Source: Ascaphus truei (lineage: Eukaryota > Chordata > Amphibia > Anura > Ascaphidae). From it: 64,000 nt of DNA. The stretch covers positions 144,320,015 to 144,384,014 of the forward strand of contig CM071570.1 in NCBI GenBank assembly GCA_036426205.1. The letters run 5' to 3'. Position numbers and translations under genes: made by a program. Under the pieces are notes generated by a model, which saw only the letters and a list, made by a program, of their open reading frames with translations, made no database searches and was not told the origin of the DNA. Below are positions 45,261-56,742 of this stretch, piece by piece (within the stretch, counting starts at the first letter, position 1; every line of letters begins with the position of its first letter).

Positions 45261-46167
45261 AAAAAGCACATTACATTATATTAAAGTATATATTTCTGAG
45301 TCTCTAGGTACAGGGGACAGAAAAGGAAAAATGCTGTAGTTTTTTTTCTTTCTGCCTTATTCCCCACGCACTTTCACTTAGACTCAGTTTAGACTCTCAG
45401 AGTCCCCCCTCAACCTTATATGTGGTTGGGCACCCACAAACCTTATACTGGTTATGGGTCACCTTGGTACTAGCTGGGGTACCCCCTTAACCTAAAGGTT
45501 CCCTCAGCTACAGGAATATATGTTTTATCCCTGTGCCTCATTCTCTTTTCTGGGCTGTGCTGAAGCAGGGTACCCTAGTGGTGAGTCACACTTGCGTTTT
45601 CAAGGGGAGGTATTGCTGGGACAATGTGCCTATATGTATCCGAGAATCAGGCATTACTCCTGGGTACATTTATAGGGGATCCGACAACTCCAGATCCCAA
45701 CCTCCTAGGCACATTCTGTCAACGGTTCCTCCGCAACCCTCCCTTGAAACTCAAAAACCAGTAATCTCTGCTTGATTGCATGCCCGGAAAGGTAAAAACA
45801 CAGAAAATGCTTTTAATACATAAGTATAACACAGTGATACAATGTTACTGGGTACAAGAGCTGACTCTATGAGACCCTTATACATGGATCAGGGCTAACC
45901 AAAACGGGCTTGACCTTTATTAGGGAGCCTGGTTACCCCCTCCTGTCACAATTGGGACAAGCACAGGTTAAAGGAATGAAAGTCCTCAAGGGATACAAGA
46001 ATTATGCTCAGCCCTTTCCTTGTGAAAGGACTGACCCTAAATAGCTCTGACAGCCAATAGGGGTAGAGCTGTACAGAAAGCAGAATCAAGCAGACTGCAG
46101 TTTAGTCCAGAAACAGCTGTTCCCAATGGCTCAGTTCCGGGAGAGATTTGCCTGAAACCTCTACAGC
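45261..46167. other. Unassigned sequence, nothing recognised
   Basis: Contains a CCTTATATG/GGTTGGGCACC-type patch around 45410-45500 and short ORFs without motifs. Confidence 0.45.
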
Positions 46168-46555
46168 CCTGTAAGCAGTGCCGTCTTAATGCATGGGCAC
46201 GCTGGGCAGTTGCCCGGGGGACCCACAAGCATAGGGGCCCCATGCTAATCTATGCACAGACCAGAATTTAACACTAATTTTCCGATCACCCGCCTCAACA
46301 TTCAAATCTTCTGCTAACTCGGTAGAAGGAGAAAAATGACGACTTGTAGCGGAGAGTTGGCATGTCTGCATTCGCAAGAGAAATTTTGCCGTTTTTATTG
46401 CTTGCAATGTTATGGAAGCAGAATATTGTAATGGATTCGCGGGAGGCAATTAACGGCTTACATTTTTATTCCTGTGAGTGGTTGTGTAGGCAGGGCCCAG
46501 TGCACTGCTTTGCCCAGGGGGCCTATAATGCTGTTAAGACGGCCCTGCCTGTAAG
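46168..46555. mobile_element. hAT-type MITE (372 bp) with perfect 8 bp duplication
   Basis: Element 46176-46547 starts CAGTGCCGTCTTAA and ends TTAAGACGGCCCTG. CCTGTAAG flanks it at 46168-46175 and 46548-46555. It is the longer sister of 23695-23960. Confidence 0.92.
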
Positions 46556-47369
46556 GGTGAGTTCCATCCAAATCCAGGACTGGAACCTTTACAATGCATT
46601 AATGTGTCAATGTCTTTGCTCCATGTTTTGCAACAACTTGAGGTTTGGTGAGGGTCAATAGGCAGAGTTAGAGAGTATCAAACTCTGTGCCCCTGCTTGT
46701 CACTGTATCTTGTATTTGAGAAAGAACAAATTGCCAGGTCTGAGGTTGAGTAAACATTTCTGACTAACAATCTGCATATCGAGCGGAACGTGTCCTGTGT
46801 CGGTGCCTACAAGAACCACAGTACTGCAATCCAAAGTATATGCAATGGAGTGGCAAATGAAAGTTCATATAAGAAGAATATCTGTCCCCTGTGTATAAAC
46901 AAGCTATCAAAGGATAAGAAATAACTAGCCTTAAAAAGCAGTAACTATTCAGGCTGTTTTAGAAACCAGCTGGTGGTAAATAGAGAAATAAAAGAGTCAC
47001 ATAGTTGTCTGGCGAGCACATCAACTGGTGCCGGGTGGGGCCACGGAGACACCGGGATACTCGGGAGTCTCGGCGATCACACCCAGGCACCCACAGTTAG
47101 CCGCCCAGATTAAAAACCAGAGGAGTGAACCCACTAAGGCTCTAAATACAGTAGCTTGATTGTAGAAAGTACTCATGGGCTGGATGACTGCTGAGGATGG
47201 AGGTGTGTGTGCTTCCTGCCGCATAAATAACAGGGCTTCAAGAACAAGCGGGTATGGTGGTGCACCTCTACTGAAAACAAATGCGGGCTGAAGGGCTGAA
47301 GAGCTGAAGTGGTATACAAGAATATTTATTGGCACATGGATAGAAACAGAGAAACCGGCACGTCTTTGC
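46556..47369. other. Unassigned, right part probably PLE-derived
   Basis: No coding motif. From about 47010 the sequence leads into a hammerhead-like relic on the minus strand; an AATAAATATTC at 47322-47332 (minus) could be a PLE 3' signal. Confidence 0.4.
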
Positions 47370-47400
47370 AAGCAGCACGCTGGGTAGCGCTTTATCAAAG
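47370..47400 (-). ncRNA. Decayed hammerhead-like relic
   Basis: Minus strand TTGATAA (consensus CTGATGA with two transitions), then a stem II-like GCGCT/AGCGT around ACCC. The GAAA box is lost. Weak support on its own; it is listed because of the family context. Confidence 0.35.
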
Positions 47401-48105
47401 AGTCAATGATGAACGTGCAATCAGGGTTTAAATACCTATTTCCCTCTGTGCATAACTTCTGACACAGAGATTAATAGAGCGACTTAGTACTGGAATCCTA
47501 CAATTAACTAGGTTATGTGGGCTAATCTGCTACTTGTGTCAACCCCATTATACAGTGCTATTGTGGACTATCGTGACCCTGTACAGATAGCTTGGGGGGT
47601 CACCACACACTTGATTAATATACCTGTTATGTGGTCGCTATTATTGTCTGTCATTTACGAAATATCTGCTGTACTAAAACACTGCGTTTTTCTTTTAAAT
47701 ATTGAAGCGAGTCAGGATTCAAAGCTTACATAATACTCGTTCGCTTCCACAAGTGTATCAAACTGTGGGTTATAGCATAGTTATATCATGTTCTTCTATT
47801 ATTGGCCAGACGATTATCAGTCATGGGAGACCGTGTAGAATTAATGTGGTTATCTACTATTACCAACTAAGCCCCTTTTAGATATTGAAGCGACTAGGGG
47901 TATGAAGCTTATTTATCACCTGTTCGCTCCAAGATAAATTGGTTCATTCATTAGTGGTGGTATATTACTTATATTCTGCTAGAGTGTCCCAGTGTCAAGA
48001 TAGCTCATAGCATACTTTAGCGGTCCATGAGTCACCTCAAGATTACAGCCCAATCTTGAAAAGTTATCAGAGCTTCTCACTTACCTGGTCATTCGCTCAG
48101 ATACT
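47401..48105. other. AT-rich sequence with a short direct repeat
   Basis: ATATTGAAGCGAGTCAGGAT (47699) and ATATTGAAGCGACTAGGGGT (47881) head two related ~180 bp segments that both continue with TTCGCT..., a probable old tandem duplication. No gene. Confidence 0.5.
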
Positions 48106-48863
48106 GTCAGGAAGCAGGGCTCACGCAACACCTCCTTACCTGCCTCGGAGGTCGTTGCTGCCGGCCCCTCGCTCCCCGCTGACGAGTCCTCGGCGTGGGA
48201 CTCGGTGATCTAGCCCGACGCCGGTTCTTGCGTCCGCCATCATGTCAGGCGCGCGCAGGAGGATCTTACACAGCGCGCGCCTCCGGCAGTAATTTATTCA
48301 CTCCTCTGGCCTTCTAGCCACTCCCCCCGCTCCAGCTCTCACACTCCACAGCTGATCACAGGCAAGGATCACAGCCTGTACCAGTCACAAGGCGCTCCAC
48401 GGCACCCCCCCGCTCTGCCTCCTTCCCTGATTGGTCCCTCCACGTATATTTCCCCTGTTCTCCCTGGGAATCATTGCTCTGCATAGCTTCTGCTAGTTGG
48501 GCTAGTATTCGTGTGTGCTCTTGTTCTTCGTATTCTTCAGGTTTGACCCAGCTTGGCTTTCTACTCCTCCTCTGGCTCTGGACCCTGGCTTACTCCTCAC
48601 AATGCAGTCTCTCTCTGCCCTTCGATCTCGGCTCGCTCCTCTACCTCCCGGAACTCTGACACCCTCGACCCCCGGCTACGGCAATCACCACAATTCTTCT
48701 ACCTCCGGATACGGCAAGTACCTTTGGTCCCCTTACTAAAGACTCCTGGCCTGGCAACTACTACCACACACCCGGACATGCCCCTCTGCTGCGGGTGTGT
48801 GGTATTATACATTCCACCTCAGTCTTGGGACGGGTCTGGTCTGCGGGCAGCACTACCGTGACA
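48106..48863 (+). mobile_element. Ty3/gypsy 5' LTR
   Basis: TGTCAGGAAGCAGGG starts it and CACTACCGTGACA ends it, directly before a gag ORF. The end region (CCACCTCAGTC...) matches that of the solo LTR at 58198-58979, which supports the boundary. The first ~300 bp are GC-rich. No primer site could be named, because gag starts only 2 nt after the LTR. Confidence 0.78.
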
Positions 48864-48865
48864 TT

Positions 48866-49475
48866 ATGCAGAGCCCAACCGATGCAGACCAGATCGAGAC
48901 TGATGAACCTACCTTAGACCAAATTCTCTCGGCCCTGGTGGTACAGAACCAAACCATGTCCATCCAGATCTCTGACCTAGCTCAACGGCTAACCAACCTT
49001 TCTCTCCAGGGTGCACCACCTGGCGTTTCCTCCCCGTCTCAGCCCAGATCTCTTGGTGCAGCCACTCCTGAGACCAAGATACCCGCACCGAAACCCTATG
49101 CTGGCGATCCGCAGGCCTGCCGCGGATTCCTAAACCAGTGTGAGGTCCAATTCGAGATGGCGCCTCTTCAGTTCACCACGGGACGTAAGAAAGTGGCGTA
49201 TGTGTACTCCCTCTTGACGGGTGGCGCCCTGGCCTGGGCTTCTCCGATTTGGGAATTACGGCCAGAGATAACCCAAGTCTATGCTCTCTTTCGTCAGGAG
49301 TTTCAGCAGGTGTTTGACACTCCCGCACGTCAGGATACGGCCTCTTCTTCCCTTTTCTTTTGTCACAGGGGCACCGTTCTGTGGCCAGATATGCTCTGGA
49401 ATTCTGTACCCAAGCAGCTGAGACCCGTTGGAACCAGGAGGCACTCATCGCCATCTTCTGGCAGGGGTTATCATA
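48866..49475 (+). pseudogene. Ty3/gypsy Gag (capsid) fragment
   Basis: ATG at 48866 opens MQSPTDADQIETDEPTLDQI. A Pro-rich linker leads to the capsid region PKPYAGDPQACRGFLNQCEV, then RKKVAYVYSLLTGGALAWAS, the retrotransposon-gag signature of gypsy elements related to the Sushi/PEG10 group. A single-base shift near 49368 moves the frame; in the new frame the capsid continues (ARYALEFCTQAAETRWN, then ALIAIFWQGLS). It ends at 49475, where microsatellite begins. The rest of gag and all of pol are missing. Confidence 0.9.
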
Positions 49476-49477
49476 AA

Positions 49478-50611
49478 CAGACACACACACACAGAGAGAC
49501 ACTCACAGACACATAGAGAGAGAGAGAGAGACACACACAGACACAGAGAGAGAGACACACACAGACACACAGAGACACAGAGAGAGACACACAGACACAC
49601 AGACACAGAGAGAGAGACACCCAGACACCCAGAGAGAGATACACAGACAGAGAGAGAGAGACACACACAGAGAGAGAGACACACAGACACAGAGAGAGAG
49701 ACACACACAGACACACAGAGAGACACACACAGAGAGATACAGACACACAGAGAGAGACACACAGACACACAGAGAGAGACACACACAGAGACACAACACA
49801 GAGAGAGACACACACAGAGAGAGACACAAGAGAGAGACACACACAGAGAGAGAGAGAGAGACAGAGAGAGTGAGATAGTACAACCAAGATATAGAGAGGA
49901 GAGACGCAGAGAGAGGAGAGAGAGAGAGAGAGAGACCACTACAGCATAGAGAGAGATCCACCACACAGCCAGATGACGAGGAGACCCGACCGACACAATG
50001 AGAACAGATCCACGAGAGATACTAACAACAGAGATAGAGAGACACACAGAGAGAGAGACCAGACACAAGAGAACCACAAGATACGAGAGACCACACAGAG
50101 AGATCCAGAGCCAGAGAAGAGAGACACCGTACCCACAGAGAGCGACAAGCAGACATAGATAGAGAGAGAGAGAAAGATACGAGAGACACACACAGAGAGA
50201 GAAAACAGAGAGGACAACACGACAGAGACACCTAGGTGAGAGAGACAACAGAGAGAGTGAGGAGACACGAGAGAGAGTACGACGCAGAGAGAGAGAGACA
50301 AGAGAAGAGAGAACACAAACAACACACAACAGTAGAGTGAGAAGTAGACACACACCATGAGGATAGAGAAGACAACACAACCACAGATAGATAGAGATAG
50401 CACAGAGTCGAGATGACACACAAGATATAGAGAGATACAGATATGAGAGAGAGAGAGAGAGAGAGATGAGAAACAACGACGAGAGAGAGAGAGAACACAG
50501 AGAAAGAGAGAGAGACCATACACGAGAGAGATAAAGCAGACCCCTACAACAGAGAGAGAGACACAGATAGGAGAGAGCGAGAGAGAGAGGCTACACACAC
50601 ACACATGAGAG

Positions 50612-50646
<35 letters not shown>

Positions 50647-51390
50647 CCAGAGAGAGAGAGAGCTAAGAGAGTAGCCACCAGAGACATAGTCGAGAGAGAC
50701 ACCATATACAGAGAGAAGAGATACACAGAGAGAGATACACATAGATAGAAGAGAGACACATAGAGAGAGTACCACACACAGAGAGAGAATGAGAGAGCAC
50801 GACAGGGAGAGAGAGAGGGTGAGGGTGAGGGTGAGAGGGAGAGAGAGAGAGAGGGTGAGGGTGAGGGTGACAGAGGAGAGAGAGAGAGGGTGAGGGCGAC
50901 AGGGTGAGAGAGAGGGCAAGGGCGACAGGGTGAGAGAGAGAGAGGGTGACAGGGTGAGAGAGAGAGAGAGGGTGAGGGCGACAGGGTGAGAGAGAGAGAG
51001 AGGACGAGGGCGACAGGGTGAGAGAGAGGACGAGGGCGACAGGGTGAGAGAGAGAGAGGCGAGGGTGACAGGATGAGAGAGAGAGATAGAGGGCGACAGG
51101 GTGAGAGAGAGAGGGCAACAGGATGAGAGAGAGAGGGTGAGGGCGACATGGTGAGAGAGAGAGGGTGAGGGCAACAGGGTAAGAGAGAGAGAGAGGGTGA
51201 GGGCGACAGGGTAAGAGAGAGGGTGAGAGAGAAAGTGAGGGCGACACAGGGCGAGGGCGACACAGGGCGAGGGCGACACAGGGCGAGGGCGACACACAGC
51301 GAGGGTGACACAGGGAGAGGGAGAGGGTGACACAGGGAGAGGGAGAGGGCGACACAGGGAGAGGGAGAGGGCGACACATGGAGAGGTTGA
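49478..51390 (+). repeat. 1.9 kb GA/CA microsatellite and minisatellite block
   Basis: 49478-50800 is an imperfect mix of ACACAC, AGAGAG and GACACAGA units. 50810-51390 becomes GAGAGAGGGTGAGGGCGACA-type minisatellite with a final GGGCGACACA array. T is nearly absent from the plus strand. The block joins the gag fragment to a PLE fragment without either's normal continuation. All long ORFs in it are low-complexity. Confidence 0.95.
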
Positions 51391-51395
51391 CACAG

Positions 51396-51868
51396 ACACC
51401 CACTCGTGATAATGTCTGTAATGTATATATCCATCTTGCCTCTTTTTGTAACAGAACTGTGTCCCAATCCCCATGTCGTCGGTCCATTGAGAATTGATCA
51501 ATGCCAATGAATTTAACAAGGATTTTATTACCTTGGTGAACAGAGTTTACATGTCTCGCTAAAGGTTTATCCGTATTATTCCGTATGGAACCCATATGTT
51601 CCAAGACCCTTACCTTTAATGGGCGGCTGGTCTTGCCAACATATATCTTCCCACAGTCGCAAATGGCTTCATAAATGACGCCTGCGGTCTGGCAATTGAT
51701 AAACTTACGGATATTGTATGTTTTGGTTCCATTCCAATTTGATAATTTGCTAGTGGTAAGCATGTGATCACACACCTTACATTTGCCACATTTGAACGAC
51801 CCCTGTGGTTTAGGAGGTAGCCAGCAATATATTATATACCTAGTGAGCACACACTGATTGGTGTGCAT
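51396..51868 (-). pseudogene. PLE C-terminal fragment with GIY-YIG endonuclease
   Basis: The frame from 51868 shows the Cys cluster FKCGKCKVCDHML, the GIY-YIG box YEAICDCGKIYVGKTSRP, LKVRVLEH, a conserved LARHV, and the Glu helix LLQKEARWIYTLQTL. It should end a few residues later but runs into the GA/CA repeat (SRVGVCVNL...), so the normal C-terminus and 3' region are lost. Endonuclease residues Tyr, Arg and Glu are present. The RT is absent. It is distinct in sequence from the copies at 11072 and 40315. Confidence 0.9.
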
Positions 51869-52440
51869 TTATTTCGTGCCTATATACTGTATAGCAACGT
51901 TTTGACCAGTCTCACATTTTCACTACTATCACCTTGAGACCTGTTTTTTACCTAAACAGGTGATTTTGCAGCCCCTCCCCACCTTTGCTCATACCTAACT
52001 ACCACAATCAGGGAATACTGCATATCAGTTCTCTGGACACGTTTGATCTAATTCACCTCAAACTGTCCCTCTATTAAATTAACCCGGAGTGTCATATATC
52101 TTAGGGTTAATATATATGTGTGTCATTTGATGTATTTTAAATCCCATTATTTTAATTAGTTTAGCATTAAAGATTATTTTTAATATTATCATTATACTTC
52201 ATAGGGGTCATTGAGTGCTTTAAGTGGGTTCTTTTCTCTATGTTGTTTACATATTTCCTTTATGGAAATATTATTATAGGATATTGTAACCATTAATTTC
52301 TTGCAATCTCCATATTGATTAATTCACTAAACTAAATATTTTTAAAAATGGATTAACTACTATGATTGGTATTTTTTACAAAGTTTTTTTCATGTACTGT
52401 ATTATGTAGTTTTAAGTATTGGTGTTGTTCTTTTAATACT
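51869..52440. other. AT-rich sequence right of the PLE fragment
   Basis: 51869-52000 may be more PLE sequence (an AAAACGTTGC on the minus strand near 51895 recalls a hammerhead 3' part). The rest is AT-rich, nothing recognised. Confidence 0.4.
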
Positions 52441-53748
52441 CTCAATATACCCTGATGTGCATTATGCTATAATTAAAGTTAATTGTATGGCAGCTCTAGA
52501 GAGGGAGCTTCAAGGTCAGGTTTACCTCTCACTGATTTTCCTGCTGTACCTTATTTCCTTACTGATTCGAGGGCTCCCGATTTTAAGACGGATTTACTGC
52601 TTACTGATCCCTGTGCAGCATCTGACATGTGATTTCCTGATTTCATGGCATCCCCTTAAAATACAAATGTACCCCTCTAGGACTTCCCTGCAGAGCTTGA
52701 TGTTCCTGTTCCTATTTCCTGTGCTCTCGCTCGGGGGATGGGTGTACTTCTTTCTGATTATCCTTCAGTGACTGATGCTTCCTCTGAGGATTCTGGGGGC
52801 CCCACGGCAGAGACAAGTTTCCTGCACATTGAGCTTCTTCCAGAGCCTGATGTATCTACGGCAGATTCCAGGCTCCCACGTCAAATTCTACTGCCCACGG
52901 ATTCCCTGGTCTCTGTATTGATGCATTTCCAAGCCCACCTGCCCAGAGGTGCTGGCCTCCAGCTGATGGCCAGTCCCAAAGCAGAAAGATACTTCATCAC
53001 CTCAACTGTCACAGATAAGTTGCTATGTCTAACTGGACTGGACCTCTACAAGAGGATTGTATCTGTGCCTGAGTCGTCTTATGATACATTCTGCGTATCA
53101 AGACTAGCCGTACCGCTGCTTTCTGCCCCCTAGAGGGTACTAAATAAACAGCGTTTCCTCAAGTATTGTACCTGTCCAAGATATTTCTGAAACAATTCAA
53201 AGTCACCAAGATCAAAGTGAGCCAGGTTTTGATTGCCTGAAGGTCTTTCCTGAAGGGAGGGATACTGTAAGGATTCCAGCCCAGGCTTTGTCTGGAACCC
53301 ACCCTAACCTGGCTGCGTGGACATTTTGATTACTGGCAGCCTGCTATATTAGCTGCACATGTTCAAGGGCTTAAATAGCAGCCAGTGACTTCCAGCCCCT
53401 GTCTGAGCATTGTATACTTTTCATTGTGCTCCTGGCCACCCTGGGCTCTAGTTCCTGAGCTTTCCCCATTCCTGAGCTTTCCATGTGGTTTGCCAGTCCC
53501 TGTGGCTTCCCTGTTCATTTGGAATTCCTGTTGCTGACCCTGGACCCTGACTTCGCTGCCTTCCACCTGCCCTGACCTTTTGCCTGTCACCTGGATTCTG
53601 CACCACTGCCGCCTTCCCTGACCCTTTTGCCTGCTTACCGACCACGGATACGCTAACAGGACTCTGTCCCTGGGCTCTAGTCGGTTAATTGGCATCCCTA
53701 CCTCAACCCTGCAGGTCCGCTTCCTGATCGGAGACGAGCATCATCACA
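52441..53748 (+). mobile_element. 3' end of an LTR element: internal remnant, polypurine tract, LTR
   Basis: LTR 53266-53748 (483 bp) starts TGTAAGGATTCCAGCCC and ends CATCATCACA. The polypurine GAAGGGAGGGATAC (53252-53265) abuts it, marking it as a 3' LTR. 52441-53250 is presumably the end of the internal region; ORFs there (52457-52771, 52738-53133) have no motif I recognise. The LTR start resembles that at 58198 but the bodies differ. Confidence 0.7.
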
Positions 53749-53769
53749 GGGCATTCCAGAGTCGGGGGC

Positions 53770-53890
53770 AGTGAGAGAGAGGTAGACAGAAAACATCCTT
53801 GAGCAGAACGCAAGAGTTGGACAGGTGTATAGTGTAAAATTAGGGCTGAAATATAGGGAGGGGCAAAAGAGTGCAGCCTTAAAAGACTGC
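53770..53890 (-). mobile_element. L2 LINE fragment
   Basis: ACATCCTTGAG.AGAACGCAAGAGT and AAATTAGGGCTGA.AT.TA match 19785-19870 of the larger L2 copy. About 120 bp of the C-terminal coding region only. Confidence 0.75.
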
Positions 53891-54125
53891 AAAATGTTGT
53901 ATGGTCATTATATATCTGAGCACTTTAACTATCAGGAACCTTATAGTATCAAAAAGTATGACGCAATTTTGTATAATCACATGGCCATTGTTAACTCATT
54001 CAATAAAAACTTTTTGGGATGTCCAACACCCTTATTATCAAGACACAACTGTTACAATGGGTAAGTTTAACACTTAAAAATGTGAATGCTTTAAGTGTAT
54101 ATGGAGTTATACAAAAGTTATATAT

Positions 54126-54200
54126 ACCTAGCTTGGGTAAAGCATAGCAGAGGTACAGTAGGCATAGCAGTTAAAGTGCTCTCATTTTAAAGTAAAAAAA
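54126..54200 (+). repeat. Direct repeat, partner at 56072-56142
   Basis: CCTAGCTTGGGTAAAGCATA through AAGTAAAAAAA occurs at 54126-54200 and 56072-56142, differing by a 5 nt CAGTA insertion. The two copies bracket the Harbinger-like element and its flanks, about 1.9 kb apart. Confidence 0.85.
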
Positions 54201-54257
54201 TCATGCATAGACAGTACATCATGCAAGCTTAGAACTACAGTTGCTGACATATGGAAC

Positions 54258-55678
54258 TAAGGGCCTCATGCACTAAGCGCTGAAAAAGTGCAATCGCCAA
54301 GTGTTCCCTATCAGCATGATTTTGGCGATTTGCCCTCACAGTATTCAGTAAGGGCCGAATCCATGCCGAATCCCTGCCGAATCCCTGCGAAAGCAAAATG
54401 CTGATGAGCCGGTGATAAAAAAGCCTGGCTCCGGATAGCCTGGCGATAGGCCGTTTCTGCCGATATGTGTTTGCAGCAGAGAGAGATCCGTCACTCTCTC
54501 TGCGCAAACATCGGCACATTAAAAATCTTTCTAAACAATTTTTACTCATAGTGTACATGTGCAAGGGGTCTCCGGAGCTGAAAGGCATTGGTTTCAGGTC
54601 CGGGGACCCACTGCTTCCTGAGATACAGGCCCCTTTATGAGGTGCCGGTATCCCTCTGCATTCAAAGGTCCCGATCACGTGACCGCGGAATGTAAACAAA
54701 GCAGAGGTATACCGGCACCCCATAAAGGGGCCTGTATCTCGGGAAGCAGGGGGTCCCCAGGCCTAAAACCAAACCGGTTCAGCTCCGGAGACCCTCTGCA
54801 CATCTACACTACGAGTAAAACACACATATAAATAAATAATCATTCCTTACCTTAGCGGCTATCCGCTATGGTAATTAAGCAGCCTTAATATTTTTTTTAA
54901 TAATAGTGTGCGGGAGCAGGGGGTCCCCTGAGCTGAACCGCATTGATTTGTGGCTCAGGGACCCCCTGCTTCCCGAGTTACAGGCCCCGGTAAGGGGCAT
55001 CGGGTGCCAGTGTCGCCGCCATCTTTATAGAGCCCACGTCGCGTCTTGGGAACAAACCCTGAATGTAAAATAAATAAACCTGACCTATACATTCAATACA
55101 TCAATCCCCCCCCCCAACACATACAGTACAATAATGTGCCAAATAACTATTATCCAGATAGCGATAATAGATTATTTGCCATTATTAAACACATTAACTA
55201 GCATATTAAAATAAATAAAGTACTACTGACCTCATCAATGAGAAGCCCCCGTCGCCAGCACAATCCTTGTCCTCCATTGCCCACAAAATACATAGCCAAT
55301 ACATAGCAATAACATTCAGATATCAATTAACCCCTTAATCACCTTATCGGATAATAACCGCAAAGGTAATGAAAGGGTTAAGCCACCCTGGCCCGATACA
55401 CACCCTTCATCCATTCAAATTGGCGGGACGGATTGGCGAAAAAATCTCAATTCGGGAGTGCCGATCAGCAGCGAAAAGCTGATCAGGGCTACCTGAATTC
55501 ACCCGAGTTCAAAAAGTGCTGATAAGTGGCTTATCGGCACACGCCTGCCGATAAGTTTTTATCGGGAACAAAAATTGCCGATTTTGGCCACTTATCGGCA
55601 CTTACTGAATCGGGAAGGCATTTTTGGCGATAAAATGGCGATAAAAGCCTTTTCGGCGCTTAGTGCATGAGGCCCTAA
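54258..55678. mobile_element. Harbinger-like non-autonomous transposon, complete (1415 bp)
   Basis: Element 54261-55675 starts GGGCCTCATGCACTAAGCGC and ends GCGCTTAGTGCATGAGGCCC, an inverse terminus of about 20 bp continuing more weakly (GATTTTGGCGATTTGCC left, GGCGATAAAATGGCGATAAA right). TAA flanks both ends, the 3 bp TNA duplication of PIF/Harbinger. There is no transposase. It contains the palindrome 54549-54811, a second half-copy near 54905-55000, and TTACCTTAGCGG and CTATTATCCAGATAG blocks shared with three other copies. Confidence 0.85.
54549..54811. repeat. 263 bp palindrome within the Harbinger-like element
   Basis: TAGTGTACATGTGCAAGGGG on the left against CACATCTACACTA on the right, GAGGTGCCGGTAT/ATACCGGCACCCC inside and CCGATCACGTGACCGCGG at the centre. 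Sister copies are at 10605-10860 and 62465-63005. Confidence 0.85.
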
Positions 55679-56742
55679 GTATGGAACATGTTGAGGCAGT
55701 GCACAGCTCAAGGAGACAGGATCCTGATCCGTGCAAAAAATACATTATTCTACATGGATAAAAAGGAGGCACAAGCTCTCCTACACATTTGGCACCACAT
55801 GGGGGCTTTATTAAGGAGTAGTATATTTGATATCAAACTAATGGTATTATCTTTTCATCTCCAGGTATGAACCTCAATTGTTTCATCTATTAACCGTTCT
55901 GGACAAGATTAATCCCCCCTTCCCTGAACTGTTTGTTAAATTTAGTATGTTAGGGGCTAGAGGTTAGTTTGCTTTATTTTTAATTTCTTGTCTGCTAATT
56001 GTCCAGCCTGTAATGGGCAATTAGGCAGTTTTATTGGGATGTCATGTAACTGTTTAGAAGTATAAGTTTGAACCTAGCTTGGGTAAAGCATAGCAGAGGT
56101 AGGCATAGCAGTTAAAGTGCTCTCATTTTAAAGTAAAAAAAATGAAAATGTCTATGGAGTTATACAGGAGATGGACAAGAGGTGGAACTCAGACTGTCTG
56201 GATCCTTCAGCAGTTTTATCAGCATGAGGATATTACTGGGCAGCCTTTGGTGAGCTCACTCCTCTAACCTAATATTGTACACCTGTTAGAATGCACCATT
56301 AACACTCGTCCACTTACATCTACCACGGTCTCTCCCAATACTTCTCCTAGTTCACAGATACTCATTCACACCCCATTGTACCATGCTGCACAATATGTGG
56401 GTGATTTACAAATAAACAATAATAATAATAAATACCAAAACTCTTAAGCACAGCACCCGTATCCCAGTTCCTCTCCTAACTGTGCTCATGAATTTCCATT
56501 TATCCAAGTGTCTGTAGATATGACTGTACAGAAACAACTCATAACACTAAACTATACAAAAACTAAACAGCCAATGTGGTGAACAAAACATTGTTTACAA
56601 ATACATGCCAAAATACATACTACCTATATTATCAAAAATGTTTTAATTTCCTACTGAGCAGCTATTAATTATTTAAGGCAATTTCAATCAATAATTTAAC
56701 AGTATTAATCCTCTTATAAAAACTTAAATCAAATATGGAATG
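55679..56742. other. AT-rich flank, nothing recognised
   Basis: Contains the second direct-repeat copy (56072-56142) and a short (AAT)n tract near 56420. No coding motif. Confidence 0.5.

Noticed and set aside
49428..51519. Very long ORFs (up to 526 codons) on both strands
   Set aside because: They are readings of GA/CA repeat (Ser/Leu/Val/Cys or Arg/His/Glu/Thr only). The real PLE frame covers only 51396-51868.
51885..51960. AAAACGTTGC with a nearby GTGATAG, hammerhead-like
   Set aside because: The two core strands cannot be placed with a stem II; too weak even for a relic.
52738..53133. Plus-strand ORF upstream of the 3' LTR as a possible envelope or accessory gene
   Set aside because: No signal peptide, membrane segment or known domain visible; kept only as internal remnant.
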